In this document: piece after piece, positions 44,391 through 53,975 of the stretch | Numbering within the stretch: the first letter of the stretch is position 1 | How the letters are laid out: each line of letters opens with the position of its first letter | Assembly: GCF_004353505.1 (NCBI RefSeq) | Contig: NZ_SMNQ01000012.1 | Span: 1 to 64,000 of the forward strand | Direction of reading: 5' to 3' | From: Streptomyces sp. WAC05374 | GTDB taxonomy: Bacteria; Actinomycetota; Actinomycetes; Streptomycetales; Streptomycetaceae | Length of the DNA: 64,000 nucleotides | The notes under the pieces: generated by a model | Databases searched by the model: none | Told to the model about the DNA's origin: nothing | What the model saw: only the letters and a program-made list of their open reading frames with translations | Made by a program: the position numbers and the translations under genes

Positions 44391-47300
44391 TCAGGGTTTC
44401 AGCCCTGTGGGAGTGTTCCAGATCGTGATCGGATCGGCTGGAATTTCTCCGGTATCCAGATTCAGCCAGTTGATGGTCAGGTAGTCCGGTGCACCGTTTT
44501 TGCCAGTGTAGTGAGCGGTCACCTCATAATAAACCGTCTGCCCACTGTTCACCATGGCGGCAACCTGGTCCTCCACCTTCTTCATCTGGGACCTATTGGG
44601 CTTGCCGTACAAGGAAACCAGATTCCGGCGGTCTGTGTCACCGCCCAACTGATTGCCCAGCAGATGGCCACGGTTCATTCCCACGCCATCGATGAAACCC
44701 GGGGTCCAGGTCTCGGGGTACTTGCTCATGGGCCGCGGGACCGGAGCCCCAGCGATCGCGGAGTCAGGGTTCCCCATCGTCTGGCCCTTGTCGTTGACCC
44801 AACTGAAGTCGCCCTTGTTGAGGCAGGCCCGCACTCCCTGCGCCCGGTCGTACTTGTCGAGAGGCTGGTAGAACACCGAGCTCTCGTCATCCTCGCAGGA
44901 GGCCTGTGTGAACGGGAATCGTGATGCTCCCGGAACCCAGTCCCACTGCCCGTCGGGCTCCACGAGCCGGCCCTTGCTGCGGTCACCCGTGTAGTCGGAC
45001 TCGTACCCGTTGGAGGCCGTCTCGGTGTTCCATCCGATGCCGTTGAGGAAGACGTCAGCGGCGACCTTCCAACCGCCCCCCGCCTTCTTGACACCGCCGA
45101 CAGCGACATCCCCGATCGTGTCGAGAACGTCGCCGCACCAGTCACAGCCGAAGATGTGGCCGTCCAGCTCGACGAAGCTGGTGGGGTTTCCGCCGGTGAA
45201 GGAGTACCGGTTTCCGGTGTACGGATCGGAACCGAGACCCATGTCCGCCAGGGCACCGTTGTACATGTCCCGGGTGGTGAACCGGTTGAGTCCGGGGTTG
45301 TAGTCCCGGAAGCCCATGTCGTAGGTGCCGGAGTTGGCGTCCCACCGCTTCGCGTTGTAGCGGTAGGGGTTGTACGCCTCCTTGGTCGGGTCGCCGGCGT
45401 CGGGCTTGTCGATACCGGTGAACTCGGACTCGTCGTCCGAGCCATAGGCCGTGTAGCCGTAGGTGGACTTGGAGTTGCCGTCCTTGTCGGTCAGCGTCTC
45501 GACGTCGGTGTGCGAGTTGTAGCCGTAGTAGCCGTCCTCGCCGGTGCCGTCGGTGTTGTGCTTGACCTGGGAGAGGCGCTCGCCCCAGGGGCTGTACTGG
45601 TACGACTTCGTCAGCGCGCCGGCGACCTCCTCACCGAGCACCTCGGTCGACAGACCCAGGTAGGTGAAGTCGGTGGTCTTGCCGTCGGCCGTCTTGGACG
45701 CCGTACGGTCCAACGGGTCGAAGGTGTACTTGGTGGACTTCAGCGTGCCCGCGTCGTCCATCTTCTGGGATTCGACGACGTGGTCGAATCCGTCGTACAC
45801 CGAGCGCTCGATGACCTTGCCGCCACCGGTGACGGACTCCTGGCGGCCGAACGGGTCGTAGTTGTACGTGGCCGTCGAGCCGCCCACCGCCGCGGAGACC
45901 AGCCGGTTGCGGTCATAGGTGTACGTCGTGGACGTGCCCTTGACCGTCTGGCTGACGACGTTGGCGTTGTCGTCGTGGACGTACGTCTCGGTGCCCGCAC
46001 CGTTACCGGTCTTGACCGACTTGGCGAGCCGGTTCGCGGGGTCGTAGGTGTAGTCCGTGGTCGACTCGAGATAGGCCGCGTTGTTGTCGGCGTTCATCTT
46101 CTTCGCGACGTCCTGCGCCTTGTTCCCGTTGGGGTCGTAGGCGTAGGTGTGCGAGGAGACGAGCGTGCCGTTCGGCTTCTTCTCGACGGCCGTCTTGACC
46201 GCACCACTGAGGTAGTAGGTGTAGTCGACGGTGTTCTTGTTGTTCTTGGTCTCCTGGAGCTTCAGACCACGGTCGGTGTACGTGTACGAGGTCACCTTCG
46301 GCGAGCCGTCCGTGGACGACTTGCCGACCGAGACGGTCTTGACCAGATCCCGCAGATCGTAGGTGTACTTGGAGAACTGGTCGGGGTGGGTGATCGTCTC
46401 CGGCTTGCCGTTCACGTCGTACGTGTACGAGGTGGACTTCTTCTCCGCCCCGGCGAGCGCTTCGGTGACCTTGGCCACCTGGTTGAGACCGGTGTAGACG
46501 ATCGTGTAGGCGTCGATCCTGGCACCGGACGAGGTGTCGTCGATCGAGGTCAGGTTGCCGTTGGCGTCGTAGGCGTAGGCGAAGGACTTCTTCTCGGAGT
46601 CCGTCTCGCCGGCCGTGTCACGCACCAGCTTCACGCCGTCGGCGACGACGATGCCGCCGCTGTTCTGCTCCAGCTTCAGCTTGGCGTCATTGCCCTGCTT
46701 GAGGCTGTACGAGCCGAGCGAGACCCAGGTGCCGGTGGCGGCGTTCTGGTCCTTCGTGACCGACGGGTGCGTGGTGGTGCCCTGCGACAGCGTGTACTTC
46801 GCCGTCGTGGCCGCGCCGGTCACCTTCGGGTACTTCACGTACGCGGTGTACGTGCCGTCCTTGGGGATGTTGAGCGTCCACGTGAAGGCATCCGTGCCCG
46901 TACCGGCCGCGTGCGTGCGGTGGTCGTAGCCGTGCTGCCCGGCGATGTCACCCTTCGCCCAGGTACCGGTCGAAGAGGTGTGCTGGCTGTCGGAGTTGTC
47001 CACCAGGACCACCGACTTGCCCACCGGCACACCGTCGTCCGCCTTGGACTTCAGCTTGCCGTCGGGGTAGTACGACCACGTCATGGTGCGGTCCGAGGAG
47101 CCGCCCGCCGAGGTGAGCGTGCGGGCCTTCTGCTGCCCGAGCTCGGTGTAGTCGTACGTGGTGGAGATGTCCCACGGGTCGGTGGACTTCCTCGTCCAGC
47201 CGTTGTCGAAGTACTCGAAGACCGTGTCGTTGCGGACCGTCTGGCCCTCGGACGGCGGCAGCGACTTCTTCGCCACGCGGCCCACGGCGTCGTACACGGT

Positions 47301-50300
47301 CTGGGTGTAGACGTTCGGGCTGTTGTAGCGGGAGTCGGCCGGGTCGTACGGCTGGAACTGCTTGACCGGACGGTTCAGCGCGTCGTACTCGGTGCGCGAG
47401 ACGAAGTCGTCCGTGGCCGCCGTGGCCGTACCACGCGGGGAGATGACCTTGGTGGTGTTGCCCACCTGGTCGTACTCGTACCGGGTCGTGCGGAACGTGG
47501 TCCCCTCGTAGGGGGTCCGGACCTCCTTCTTCTTTCCGCGCTCGTCGTAGTCGACGTAGGTGATGTTGCCCTCGGCGTCCTTGGTCTGGATGACCAGGGA
47601 GTCCTTGTCGTAGGTCGTCGTGATGGACTTGCCGGCGGCGTCCGTGACCGTGGTGACCCGGTGGTTCAGGTCATAGGCGGTCTTGGTCAGGTAGTCGGCC
47701 GTGTCCGTCGTGGCGTTCTTCCTCGGATCGACGATCCGGGTGACGTTGCCGACGTTGTCGTATTCGTACGAGATCCGGTGCTGCGCGGCGTTCGCCACGG
47801 AGGTGAGCTGGTAGATCTCGTCGAACGTGTTGGTGGTGACGTGGTCGGTGGCGTCGCCCGTGGTCAGTGCGCCCTTGGGCTCGGTCGTCGTCTTGAGGTT
47901 GCCGACCTTGTCGTAGGTGTAGACCGTCCTGCGCTCGGCGGAAGTGGCGGTGTCCTTCGGCGCGGAGTCCGAGGTGATCTGGTCGGCCGCGTCGTAGACC
48001 GCCGTGGAGACCGCACCGTTGGGCGCCGTCGCCTTGGTGACGTTGTCGTTGGCGTCGTACTCGGGCGCCGACAGCGTGATCAGGTCTCCGGCCGCCTGGT
48101 CCTTCGGCACGACCTTGGTCAGCGGACGTCCGAAGGTGTCGTACGTCTGCGTGGTCTTCTTGCCCAGGGCGTCGGTGGTCTCGCGGACCTGGCCGCGCTC
48201 GTCGTAGACGAACGACGTGGCCTTGCCCAACGCGTCGGTGATCTTGGCCGGGTAGCCCGTCGGACCGAACTCGCTGTTGGTCGTCGGGTTGCCGTTGGCG
48301 TCGATCGCCTTGGTCAGTTGACCGTACGCGTCGTATTCGTACGTGGTGGTGTAGTCGTCCGCCGTCGTGGTCGCGACGCCCTTGGGGTCGGTGACCGTCT
48401 TCAGGTTGCCGAACGAGTCATAACCGAACTGCCACTTGCGGCCCTCGGGTGAGGTCTTGGTGAACAGGTCGGCGGAGAAGCCGTCCAGACGGGTCTGGTA
48501 GCTGTACTGCTGCGAGTTCGCCGGGTAGGTGCCCGGGGCGCAGTCCGAGGACGGCGGGACGCCGCCCTTGTTGTTCTCCGCGTCGCGCGACCAAAGGGGG
48601 TAGCCCGTCTTCTGGTCGTAGCAGTACGCGGTCTTGGCGCCGTTGGCCTCCTCCATGTACGTGACGTTGTTGTCGGCGTCCCACGACAACTTGGTGACCT
48701 GGGACTTGGCGTTGGTCGTCTGGACCGGGCGGCCGAAGTCGTCGGTCACGTAGTCCGTGGCGTGCGCCTCGGCGTCGGTGACCTTCGTGTCGGTGAACTT
48801 GGGGTTCGTCGTGTTCGCCTTGTACGCGAAGCCCGTGAGGAAACCGAGACGGTCGGTGATCGTCTTGGTCCACCAGTGGTACTTCGGGTCGTCACCGGCC
48901 TGCGGGGCGTAGTAGGCCAGGTTGGTGGCGTTGCCGCGCGGGTCGGTGGCCTTGACGAGCTTGACGTTCTTGTTGCCCTGCGTCGCGTCGTAGGTGAACT
49001 TGAACACCTTTGGCTGCGTCGAGCCCACACCGTCCGTGAACTGTCCGAGCAGGCCCTTGGTGGTGTAGTGGAACTCGACCTTCCGGCCGGAGACGTCGGT
49101 CACCGAGCGGATGTGGTCGTAGATCTTCGAGTTGTTCAGCGCACCGGCGTCGGTGGTCAGGACCCCGGAGTCATTGACGTACTGGTAGCCGGACTGGCCC
49201 TTGGTCCAGTAGTCGACCGTGAGGGTCTGCCGGCCGGCCGGGTCGGTGATGTACTTGAGGAACTTGGTCGGCTTGTTGTTGGACTTGCGCTCCTCGTAGG
49301 TGAACGTCTGCGTGTTGCCGTTCTTGTCGACCGTGGACGTCAGGTAGCCGTCGCAGCCGAAGAGGAACCGTGTGCCGTCGGGGCGGGTGAGCGTCCAGGC
49401 GTCCGGGACCGGGTCCTTGGTGGGCTTGCAGTCCAGGCCGGCCTTCATGGTGACCTTGTAGTGGACGCCCGCCGGGGCCAGCCACGTACCGTCGGCCTGC
49501 TTGCGGAAGACGTGCGTGGTGCCGTCGCCGTCCGGGAGCCGGATCTCGGTCGGGTTGGGGTTGGGGTGGAAGTCCAGCGGCGCGCCGAGCCGGATGGGGC
49601 CCGAGAACTGGAACGACCAGCCGTGGCCGGCGACCGTGTCCGTGGTGTCCTGGCTGTTGTACGCCAGGCGGGCGAAGGTGCTCAGTCCGCGTCCGGGGTT
49701 GGTGAAGGCGTTGTACTGCCACACGCCGTTTCCGGAGGCCAGGTTGTTCATGAAGTTCGAACCGGCGCCGGTGTTCTTGCCGGCGTACGAGTAGAACTTC
49801 TCCATGCCCAGGGTGTTCGAGGTCGGGTCCTCGATCGCCACGTTCTGCTTCAGCGACGGGATGCCGCCGGTGCCGGCGGACAGCCAGGTGCCGTCGGCGG
49901 TCTTGCGGACGTCCCAGCCGAGCACGTACTCGCGGCGCTTGTTGCCGGAGTCGGAGTTGATCGCCGTGTTCACCTTGGCCTGGATGGTGGCCGACTGGCC
50001 CGGCAGCAGGGCCGGGATCGGGGTGCTGAGCTGGTTGCCGCCCGTGGTGACGTCGGTGCCGTCGGGGAGCTTCCAGGTGTAGGACAGCTCGCGCTCACCG
50101 GCCGCCCACGCGGTGGCGGTGGTGTTGGTGACGGTGAAGTCCACGGTGTAGGTGGAGTTCGGCGTCATCCGTGCCGGTGTGTTCGGCGCGTAGTACGTGT
50201 CCTCGGTGGTCGAGTCGACGTAGATGACCTGCATGTACGGGCGGAGCTGCGGGTCGGCGGCCTCGGCCGACAGGAACAGGGTGCGCTCCTGGGGGCCGGT

Positions 50301-53048
50301 GGTGGTCTCGTCCTTCAGCTTGACCAGGGCGCCCTTGTTGGCGGCCGGGGTCCTCACCCAGCTCTGCATCAGGCCCGTGGCGTCCCACCAGTGGCGGCCG
50401 ACCTCGTCGGTGATCTGCGGGACGGTGTCGGAGACGGCCGCCGCGAAGTCACCGCCCGCCGTGGTCCACGCGGTGGTGGAGGTGGCGTTGTTCCACGTGG
50501 CCGTGGTCTCGTCGAAGTCGCGGTTGAGGGCGTGGAGCTCGTAGATCGCGCCGTTGCTGGTGCTGGTGGTCTCGGCGCCCCACATGTACAGCTTGTTCTC
50601 CAGCACCGTGGCGGTGGTGGGGATGTCGGCGGTGGGGAACTTCAGCACGGCGCGGGTCTTGCCGTACGTGCTGGAGTTGTTGCCGACGCTCAGCCAGGTC
50701 TGGCCCACGCTCCAGGACATGATCTTGTCCTGGTTGGTGGTGGGCTGGGCGGAGGAGAGCGTGGTGTCGGCCTGGCCCGCCTGGATGATCTTCATCGTCC
50801 GGCCGGCCTTGGGGATGCCCACGACACGGGTCGGGGAGCCGAGCAGCTCACCGCCCTTGGTCTTGACCGCGAGCTGGTAGTAGTACGACTTGCCGATCTC
50901 GGCCGAGCTGGAGTCCGGCGTCGGTACGGCCGTGGTGTCGGTGTACGTCGTCGCGGTCGACGGGATCGGGGCGATCAGCGTCGCGGCGGACGGCGTGAAG
51001 ACCTGCTGCGTGGAGCGGTGGAGCTGGTACTCGACGATGTCCAGGCCGGTGTCACCGGTGGTGTTGGTGTACTTGGCCCACGACAGCTCGGGGCCGGTGG
51101 AGTGCACCACGGTCGGCGAGTCGAGCGCGGCGCCCACCTTGCCGTAGGTGACGGTAAGCCTCGGGTAGGTGGACGTCTCGCCGCCGTAGGTGTTGCCGTC
51201 GGCCGCCTCGTAGCGCGGGCCGCCGGTCGGCGCGGTCGCGGACTCGTCGGTGCCCTTGACCACGAAGCCGTGGTTGGTGGCGGTGCCGGAGACCCACTTC
51301 TGGACGGTGTCGGTGACCGGGAACTTGTGCCACTGGTTGTACTCGCCGGTGTTCTTGACGATCGAGGCCGGGTTCACCAGGCGGATCGCGTCGGCGAGGG
51401 TACGGGTGGTGGCGGAGCCGGTGTCACCGAGGACGACCTTGCCGGCGGTGCCCTTGGAGAAGTACCGCTGGGTGGCGTCCAGGGTCTTCCAGGTGGCGCC
51501 GGTGCCGGTCTGGTTCACCGTGTAGCTGTTGGTGCCGTCGCGGTGGGTGACGGTGTACGGCGCGGCGGTGGCGGCGTCGGAGGCGGCCGGGTAGTGGACG
51601 TCGACGCGGTAGCTGGCGGTCTCGGGGACCTTCGGCTGCCAGGTGTACGTCTCACCGGTCGCGGTGTTCTTGTTGTACGCGTAGTCACCGCCGTTGGCCG
51701 CGGTGGCGGAGGCCCTGGGCCACTCGCCGACGGCCGCGGTGCCCGTGTCGCCGTCGTCCTGCTGGACGCTGGTGCCGGACAGCTCACCGACCAGGGCGCT
51801 GGTGTTGGACCAGGTCGCGGTGGACTCGGCCCATGAGCCGGTCGCCCGGTAGGCGCCGATGGTGACGTCGTTGCCGTTGGTGGTGTGCGCCTGGTCGAAG
51901 TACATCTCCAGGCGGGCGGTGTCGATGTCGACGCCCGAGGGGATCTCGTCGATCGGGAACTTGATCAGCGAGCGCGCGATGCCGGTGTCCGTCTTGCCGG
52001 CCGACAGCTTCCACGTGGTGTTGAAGTTCACCGACGGCTGGTCGGACAGGACCATCGTGTCCTGCGACTGGGACGCGTTCGGTGTGACGGTGATCGTCGG
52101 GTCGATGACGACCGGGTACTGGCGCTCCTTGGCCGCCAGCCAGGAGGCGTCCGGCGTGACGGTGAGGGTCCAGCCCTTGCCGTCCGCGGCCCGGGTGAGC
52201 TTCTGGGTGACCTTGGTGCTGTAGGTGCCGCCGGTGGGCGACAGGGGGTCCTTCTTCGCGTCCGTCATGTACGGCGCGGGGATCGTCATCACCGGCGTCT
52301 GCGGCGCCTCGCCGTACAGGGCGATCGAGCCGTCCTCGCGGACCTGGGGCACCAGGCCCTCGGTGTCCAGCGTGAAGGTGAACGTCACCGGCCCGGCGGG
52401 GCGCTCGGCCAGGACGATGTTCTCCTTGACCTGCCCGGCGCCGACCACGTACTGCAGGTCCGCCCCGGCCACGGCGTCCTTGTAGGTGACCGTGGAGCCC
52501 TTGGCCTCCGGCTTCAGCGCCTTCGCGGCGCCCTTCAGGCCCAGGGTGACCGAGCGGCCGTCGGGAGCCTCGTAACGCAGCACCTCGCCGGCGCCGCGGC
52601 CGAAGGCGCTGCGGCCGGTGTTGGTGGTGTTGGCGAAGCCCTGCGCGGTGGGCTTCACCGCCGGGTCGATCGGCTTCCACGACGAGCCGGAGCGGTACGA
52701 GGTCGGCACGGCCGACAGCTCGGCCTGCACCCGCCCGTCCGACAACTGCCAGAAGCGCGCCTGCGGGGTGCGGCGGTCGGTCAGCTCCCTGACCCGCTTC
52801 GGCGCGGGCTCGGAGACCGCCCGGGGGAGCTTCTGGCGGCTGGGTATCTCCAGCTTCCCGCCGACCGGAGGCGCGGCGGAGGCGTTCTCGTCGTCGTCCG
52901 AGAACCAGCCGGTGATGGTGTCGACAACACCCTTGTCATCGCCGCTGGTTGGCGATGACGGCGCCGCATAAGCGACCTGTGGTAGCAGCGTTCCCGCGAC
53001 CGCTGCCACGATCAGACAGGAGATATGTCTCCTGTATGGGATGGACAC
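44391..53048 (-). CDS. RHS/YD-repeat polymorphic toxin with DNA/RNA non-specific endonuclease tip
   Basis: 2885 residues from a GTG at 53048, chosen because a Sec signal peptide follows (IPYRRHISCLIVAAVAGTLL, cleavage near AYA). Residues 325-445 and about 780-950 look like DNRLRE domains (RSLIKFPIDEIPSG, RAVLKFPTADIPTT). Two golvesin/Xly-type carbohydrate-binding-like domains follow (about 450-590 and 2030-2160). YD repeats (TYDAFGR/TYDKFG-like units, for example YEYDNVGNVTRI) form the shell from about 1300 to 2550. The RHS core (YRYNAKRWDANSGTYDMGFR) ends at FVELDGH. The last 254 residues are the toxin tip, with GMNRGHLLGNQLGGDTDRRN as the NUC1-like active-site loop. Secreted, contact-dependent nuclease. 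Immunity gene downstream. Confidence 0.9.
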   Translation of the reverse strand: MSIPYRRHISCLIVAAVAGTLLPQVAYAAPSSPTSGDDKGVVDTITGWFSDDDENASAAPPVGGKLEIPSRQKLPRAVSEPAPKRVRELTDRRTPQARFWQLSDGRVQAELSAVPTSYRSGSSWKPIDPAVKPTAQGFANTTNTGRSAFGRGAGEVLRYEAPDGRSVTLGLKGAAKALKPEAKGSTVTYKDAVAGADLQYVVGAGQVKENIVLAERPAGPVTFTFTLDTEGLVPQVREDGSIALYGEAPQTPVMTIPAPYMTDAKKDPLSPTGGTYSTKVTQKLTRAADGKGWTLTVTPDASWLAAKERQYPVVIDPTITVTPNASQSQDTMVLSDQPSVNFNTTWKLSAGKTDTGIARSLIKFPIDEIPSGVDIDTARLEMYFDQAHTTNGNDVTIGAYRATGSWAESTATWSNTSALVGELSGTSVQQDDGDTGTAAVGEWPRASATAANGGDYAYNKNTATGETYTWQPKVPETASYRVDVHYPAASDAATAAPYTVTHRDGTNSYTVNQTGTGATWKTLDATQRYFSKGTAGKVVLGDTGSATTRTLADAIRLVNPASIVKNTGEYNQWHKFPVTDTVQKWVSGTATNHGFVVKGTDESATAPTGGPRYEAADGNTYGGETSTYPRLTVTYGKVGAALDSPTVVHSTGPELSWAKYTNTTGDTGLDIVEYQLHRSTQQVFTPSAATLIAPIPSTATTYTDTTAVPTPDSSSAEIGKSYYYQLAVKTKGGELLGSPTRVVGIPKAGRTMKIIQAGQADTTLSSAQPTTNQDKIMSWSVGQTWLSVGNNSSTYGKTRAVLKFPTADIPTTATVLENKLYMWGAETTSTSNGAIYELHALNRDFDETTATWNNATSTTAWTTAGGDFAAAVSDTVPQITDEVGRHWWDATGLMQSWVRTPAANKGALVKLKDETTTGPQERTLFLSAEAADPQLRPYMQVIYVDSTTEDTYYAPNTPARMTPNSTYTVDFTVTNTTATAWAAGERELSYTWKLPDGTDVTTGGNQLSTPIPALLPGQSATIQAKVNTAINSDSGNKRREYVLGWDVRKTADGTWLSAGTGGIPSLKQNVAIEDPTSNTLGMEKFYSYAGKNTGAGSNFMNNLASGNGVWQYNAFTNPGRGLSTFARLAYNSQDTTDTVAGHGWSFQFSGPIRLGAPLDFHPNPNPTEIRLPDGDGTTHVFRKQADGTWLAPAGVHYKVTMKAGLDCKPTKDPVPDAWTLTRPDGTRFLFGCDGYLTSTVDKNGNTQTFTYEERKSNNKPTKFLKYITDPAGRQTLTVDYWTKGQSGYQYVNDSGVLTTDAGALNNSKIYDHIRSVTDVSGRKVEFHYTTKGLLGQFTDGVGSTQPKVFKFTYDATQGNKNVKLVKATDPRGNATNLAYYAPQAGDDPKYHWWTKTITDRLGFLTGFAYKANTTNPKFTDTKVTDAEAHATDYVTDDFGRPVQTTNAKSQVTKLSWDADNNVTYMEEANGAKTAYCYDQKTGYPLWSRDAENNKGGVPPSSDCAPGTYPANSQQYSYQTRLDGFSADLFTKTSPEGRKWQFGYDSFGNLKTVTDPKGVATTTADDYTTTYEYDAYGQLTKAIDANGNPTTNSEFGPTGYPAKITDALGKATSFVYDERGQVRETTDALGKKTTQTYDTFGRPLTKVVPKDQAAGDLITLSAPEYDANDNVTKATAPNGAVSTAVYDAADQITSDSAPKDTATSAERRTVYTYDKVGNLKTTTEPKGALTTGDATDHVTTNTFDEIYQLTSVANAAQHRISYEYDNVGNVTRIVDPRKNATTDTADYLTKTAYDLNHRVTTVTDAAGKSITTTYDKDSLVIQTKDAEGNITYVDYDERGKKKEVRTPYEGTTFRTTRYEYDQVGNTTKVISPRGTATAATDDFVSRTEYDALNRPVKQFQPYDPADSRYNSPNVYTQTVYDAVGRVAKKSLPPSEGQTVRNDTVFEYFDNGWTRKSTDPWDISTTYDYTELGQQKARTLTSAGGSSDRTMTWSYYPDGKLKSKADDGVPVGKSVVLVDNSDSQHTSSTGTWAKGDIAGQHGYDHRTHAAGTGTDAFTWTLNIPKDGTYTAYVKYPKVTGAATTAKYTLSQGTTTHPSVTKDQNAATGTWVSLGSYSLKQGNDAKLKLEQNSGGIVVADGVKLVRDTAGETDSEKKSFAYAYDANGNLTSIDDTSSGARIDAYTIVYTGLNQVAKVTEALAGAEKKSTSYTYDVNGKPETITHPDQFSKYTYDLRDLVKTVSVGKSSTDGSPKVTSYTYTDRGLKLQETKNNKNTVDYTYYLSGAVKTAVEKKPNGTLVSSHTYAYDPNGNKAQDVAKKMNADNNAAYLESTTDYTYDPANRLAKSVKTGNGAGTETYVHDDNANVVSQTVKGTSTTYTYDRNRLVSAAVGGSTATYNYDPFGRQESVTGGGKVIERSVYDGFDHVVESQKMDDAGTLKSTKYTFDPLDRTASKTADGKTTDFTYLGLSTEVLGEEVAGALTKSYQYSPWGERLSQVKHNTDGTGEDGYYGYNSHTDVETLTDKDGNSKSTYGYTAYGSDDESEFTGIDKPDAGDPTKEAYNPYRYNAKRWDANSGTYDMGFRDYNPGLNRFTTRDMYNGALADMGLGSDPYTGNRYSFTGGNPTSFVELDGHIFGCDWCGDVLDTIGDVAVGGVKKAGGGWKVAADVFLNGIGWNTETASNGYESDYTGDRSKGRLVEPDGQWDWVPGASRFPFTQASCEDDESSVFYQPLDKYDRAQGVRACLNKGDFSWVNDKGQTMGNPDSAIAGAPVPRPMSKYPETWTPGFIDGVGMNRGHLLGNQLGGDTDRRNLVSLYGKPNRSQMKKVEDQVAAMVNSGQTVYYEVTAHYTGKNGAPDYLTINWLNLDTGEIPADPITIWNTPTGLKP

Positions 53049-53205
53049 GCAAGTGCCTTTCTGTTTCGGCGCCCCATGCTTGGCCGCAGGGACATATTGG
53101 GTACGCCAAATGGGCCGGATCAGAGGTTTCCGATCGGCTTCGAGCCAGTAGCCCGAGCAGGCAAGCAAGCGCGTAGAAGCGCCTGGTCACGTGCGCGGCA
53201 GCGGG

Positions 53206-53236
53206 AGTATTGGCCATGGGACTGACGTGCTGTCAA
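53206..53236 (-). promoter_or_regulatory. Probable RHS toxin promoter
   Basis: On the minus strand TTGACA (53236-53231), a 19-base spacer and AATACT (53211-53206) form a near-consensus promoter about 160 bases before the toxin start. The toxin-side gap 53049-53377 holds this element and a TATAAC (53326-53331) on the plus strand that may serve the MmpS-like gene. Nothing else was recognised there. Confidence 0.55.
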
Positions 53237-53377
53237 CCTTGCGGACAAGCACGACAAAAGGCGGCTCTCATCCGGGTTGTTCGTCCCATTCTTCCCGTCG
53301 CTCGCTCAGGCGAACCGGCATGGTGTATAACCGCCCGGGTTTCCACGTCAGCCGACTCACCGAAAGCCGGGCCCTTC

Positions 53378-53929
53378 ATGCCGTCCAGCGAATCCACGGA
53401 GAACACAGCGCCGGAGAACGGCCCGAAACCCGGCACTGATCCCGAGTCGGACACCAGGAAGGAAAGCGTTCCTGGCGCGCCGGAAGACAGGCCGGCACAG
53501 GAGCGCGCCGCGAAGGGGTCGGTCGGCGGCCGCCAAGGCGTGGTCATCTCCGCCGTACTGCTCCTCGCCTGTGGCGCTCTGGTCGGGTACGGCGTGCTCA
53601 GCACCGGGGACAAGCCCGAACCGCGAGCGGTACCGACGGCCGAGGTGACCTACGAGGTGACCGGCACGGGAACCGCCGAAATCTCCTACCTCGCCGGCAG
53701 CCGGTCCGGTGCTGCCACGGTTGAGAAGGACGCCGAACTGCCCTGGAAGAAGACGGTGCAGGTAGCGGTGCGCAAAGCCCCGACCGTGGCCATCGTCCTG
53801 GACGAAAAAGGCGGCGAGGCGGTGTGTGTGCTCGCCGTCAGTGGCAAGCACGCCCAACGCGCCACTGCCATGGGTCCGTTCGGCCGCGCCACCTGCAGCG
53901 GTCCTCTCCTTCGGTCTGGCCGGCGATAG
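53378..53929 (+). CDS. MmpS-like membrane-anchored protein
   Basis: 183 residues from the ATG at 53378. An acidic, Pro-rich N-terminus (TDPESDTRKESV) precedes one membrane segment (GVVISAVLLLACGALVGYGV) and an extracytoplasmic beta domain. The latter reads VTYEVTGTGTAEISYLAG, LPWKKTVQVAVRK, then GGEAVCVLAVSGK and a final Cys in GRATCSG. This is the MmpS transport-accessory layout, including the conserved LPW and the two cysteines. No MmpL partner is next to it. It is divergent from the RHS toxin and convergent with the GT39 gene. Confidence 0.72.
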   Translation: MPSSESTENTAPENGPKPGTDPESDTRKESVPGAPEDRPAQERAAKGSVGGRQGVVISAVLLLACGALVGYGVLSTGDKPEPRAVPTAEVTYEVTGTGTAEISYLAGSRSGAATVEKDAELPWKKTVQVAVRKAPTVAIVLDEKGGEAVCVLAVSGKHAQRATAMGPFGRATCSGPLLRSGRR

Positions 53930-53975
53930 GCCGCTGTAACCTCCGGCGCGCTTCGGTGACGGCCGCCTTCCCTGA

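Noticed and set aside
45156..51836. Very long plus-strand frames of about 1000 codons each antisense to the RHS gene
   Set aside because: They are GC-skew shadows of the minus-strand RHS gene. The opposite frame has signal peptide, YD repeats and nuclease motifs, while these read as Val/Gly/Arg-rich nonsense.
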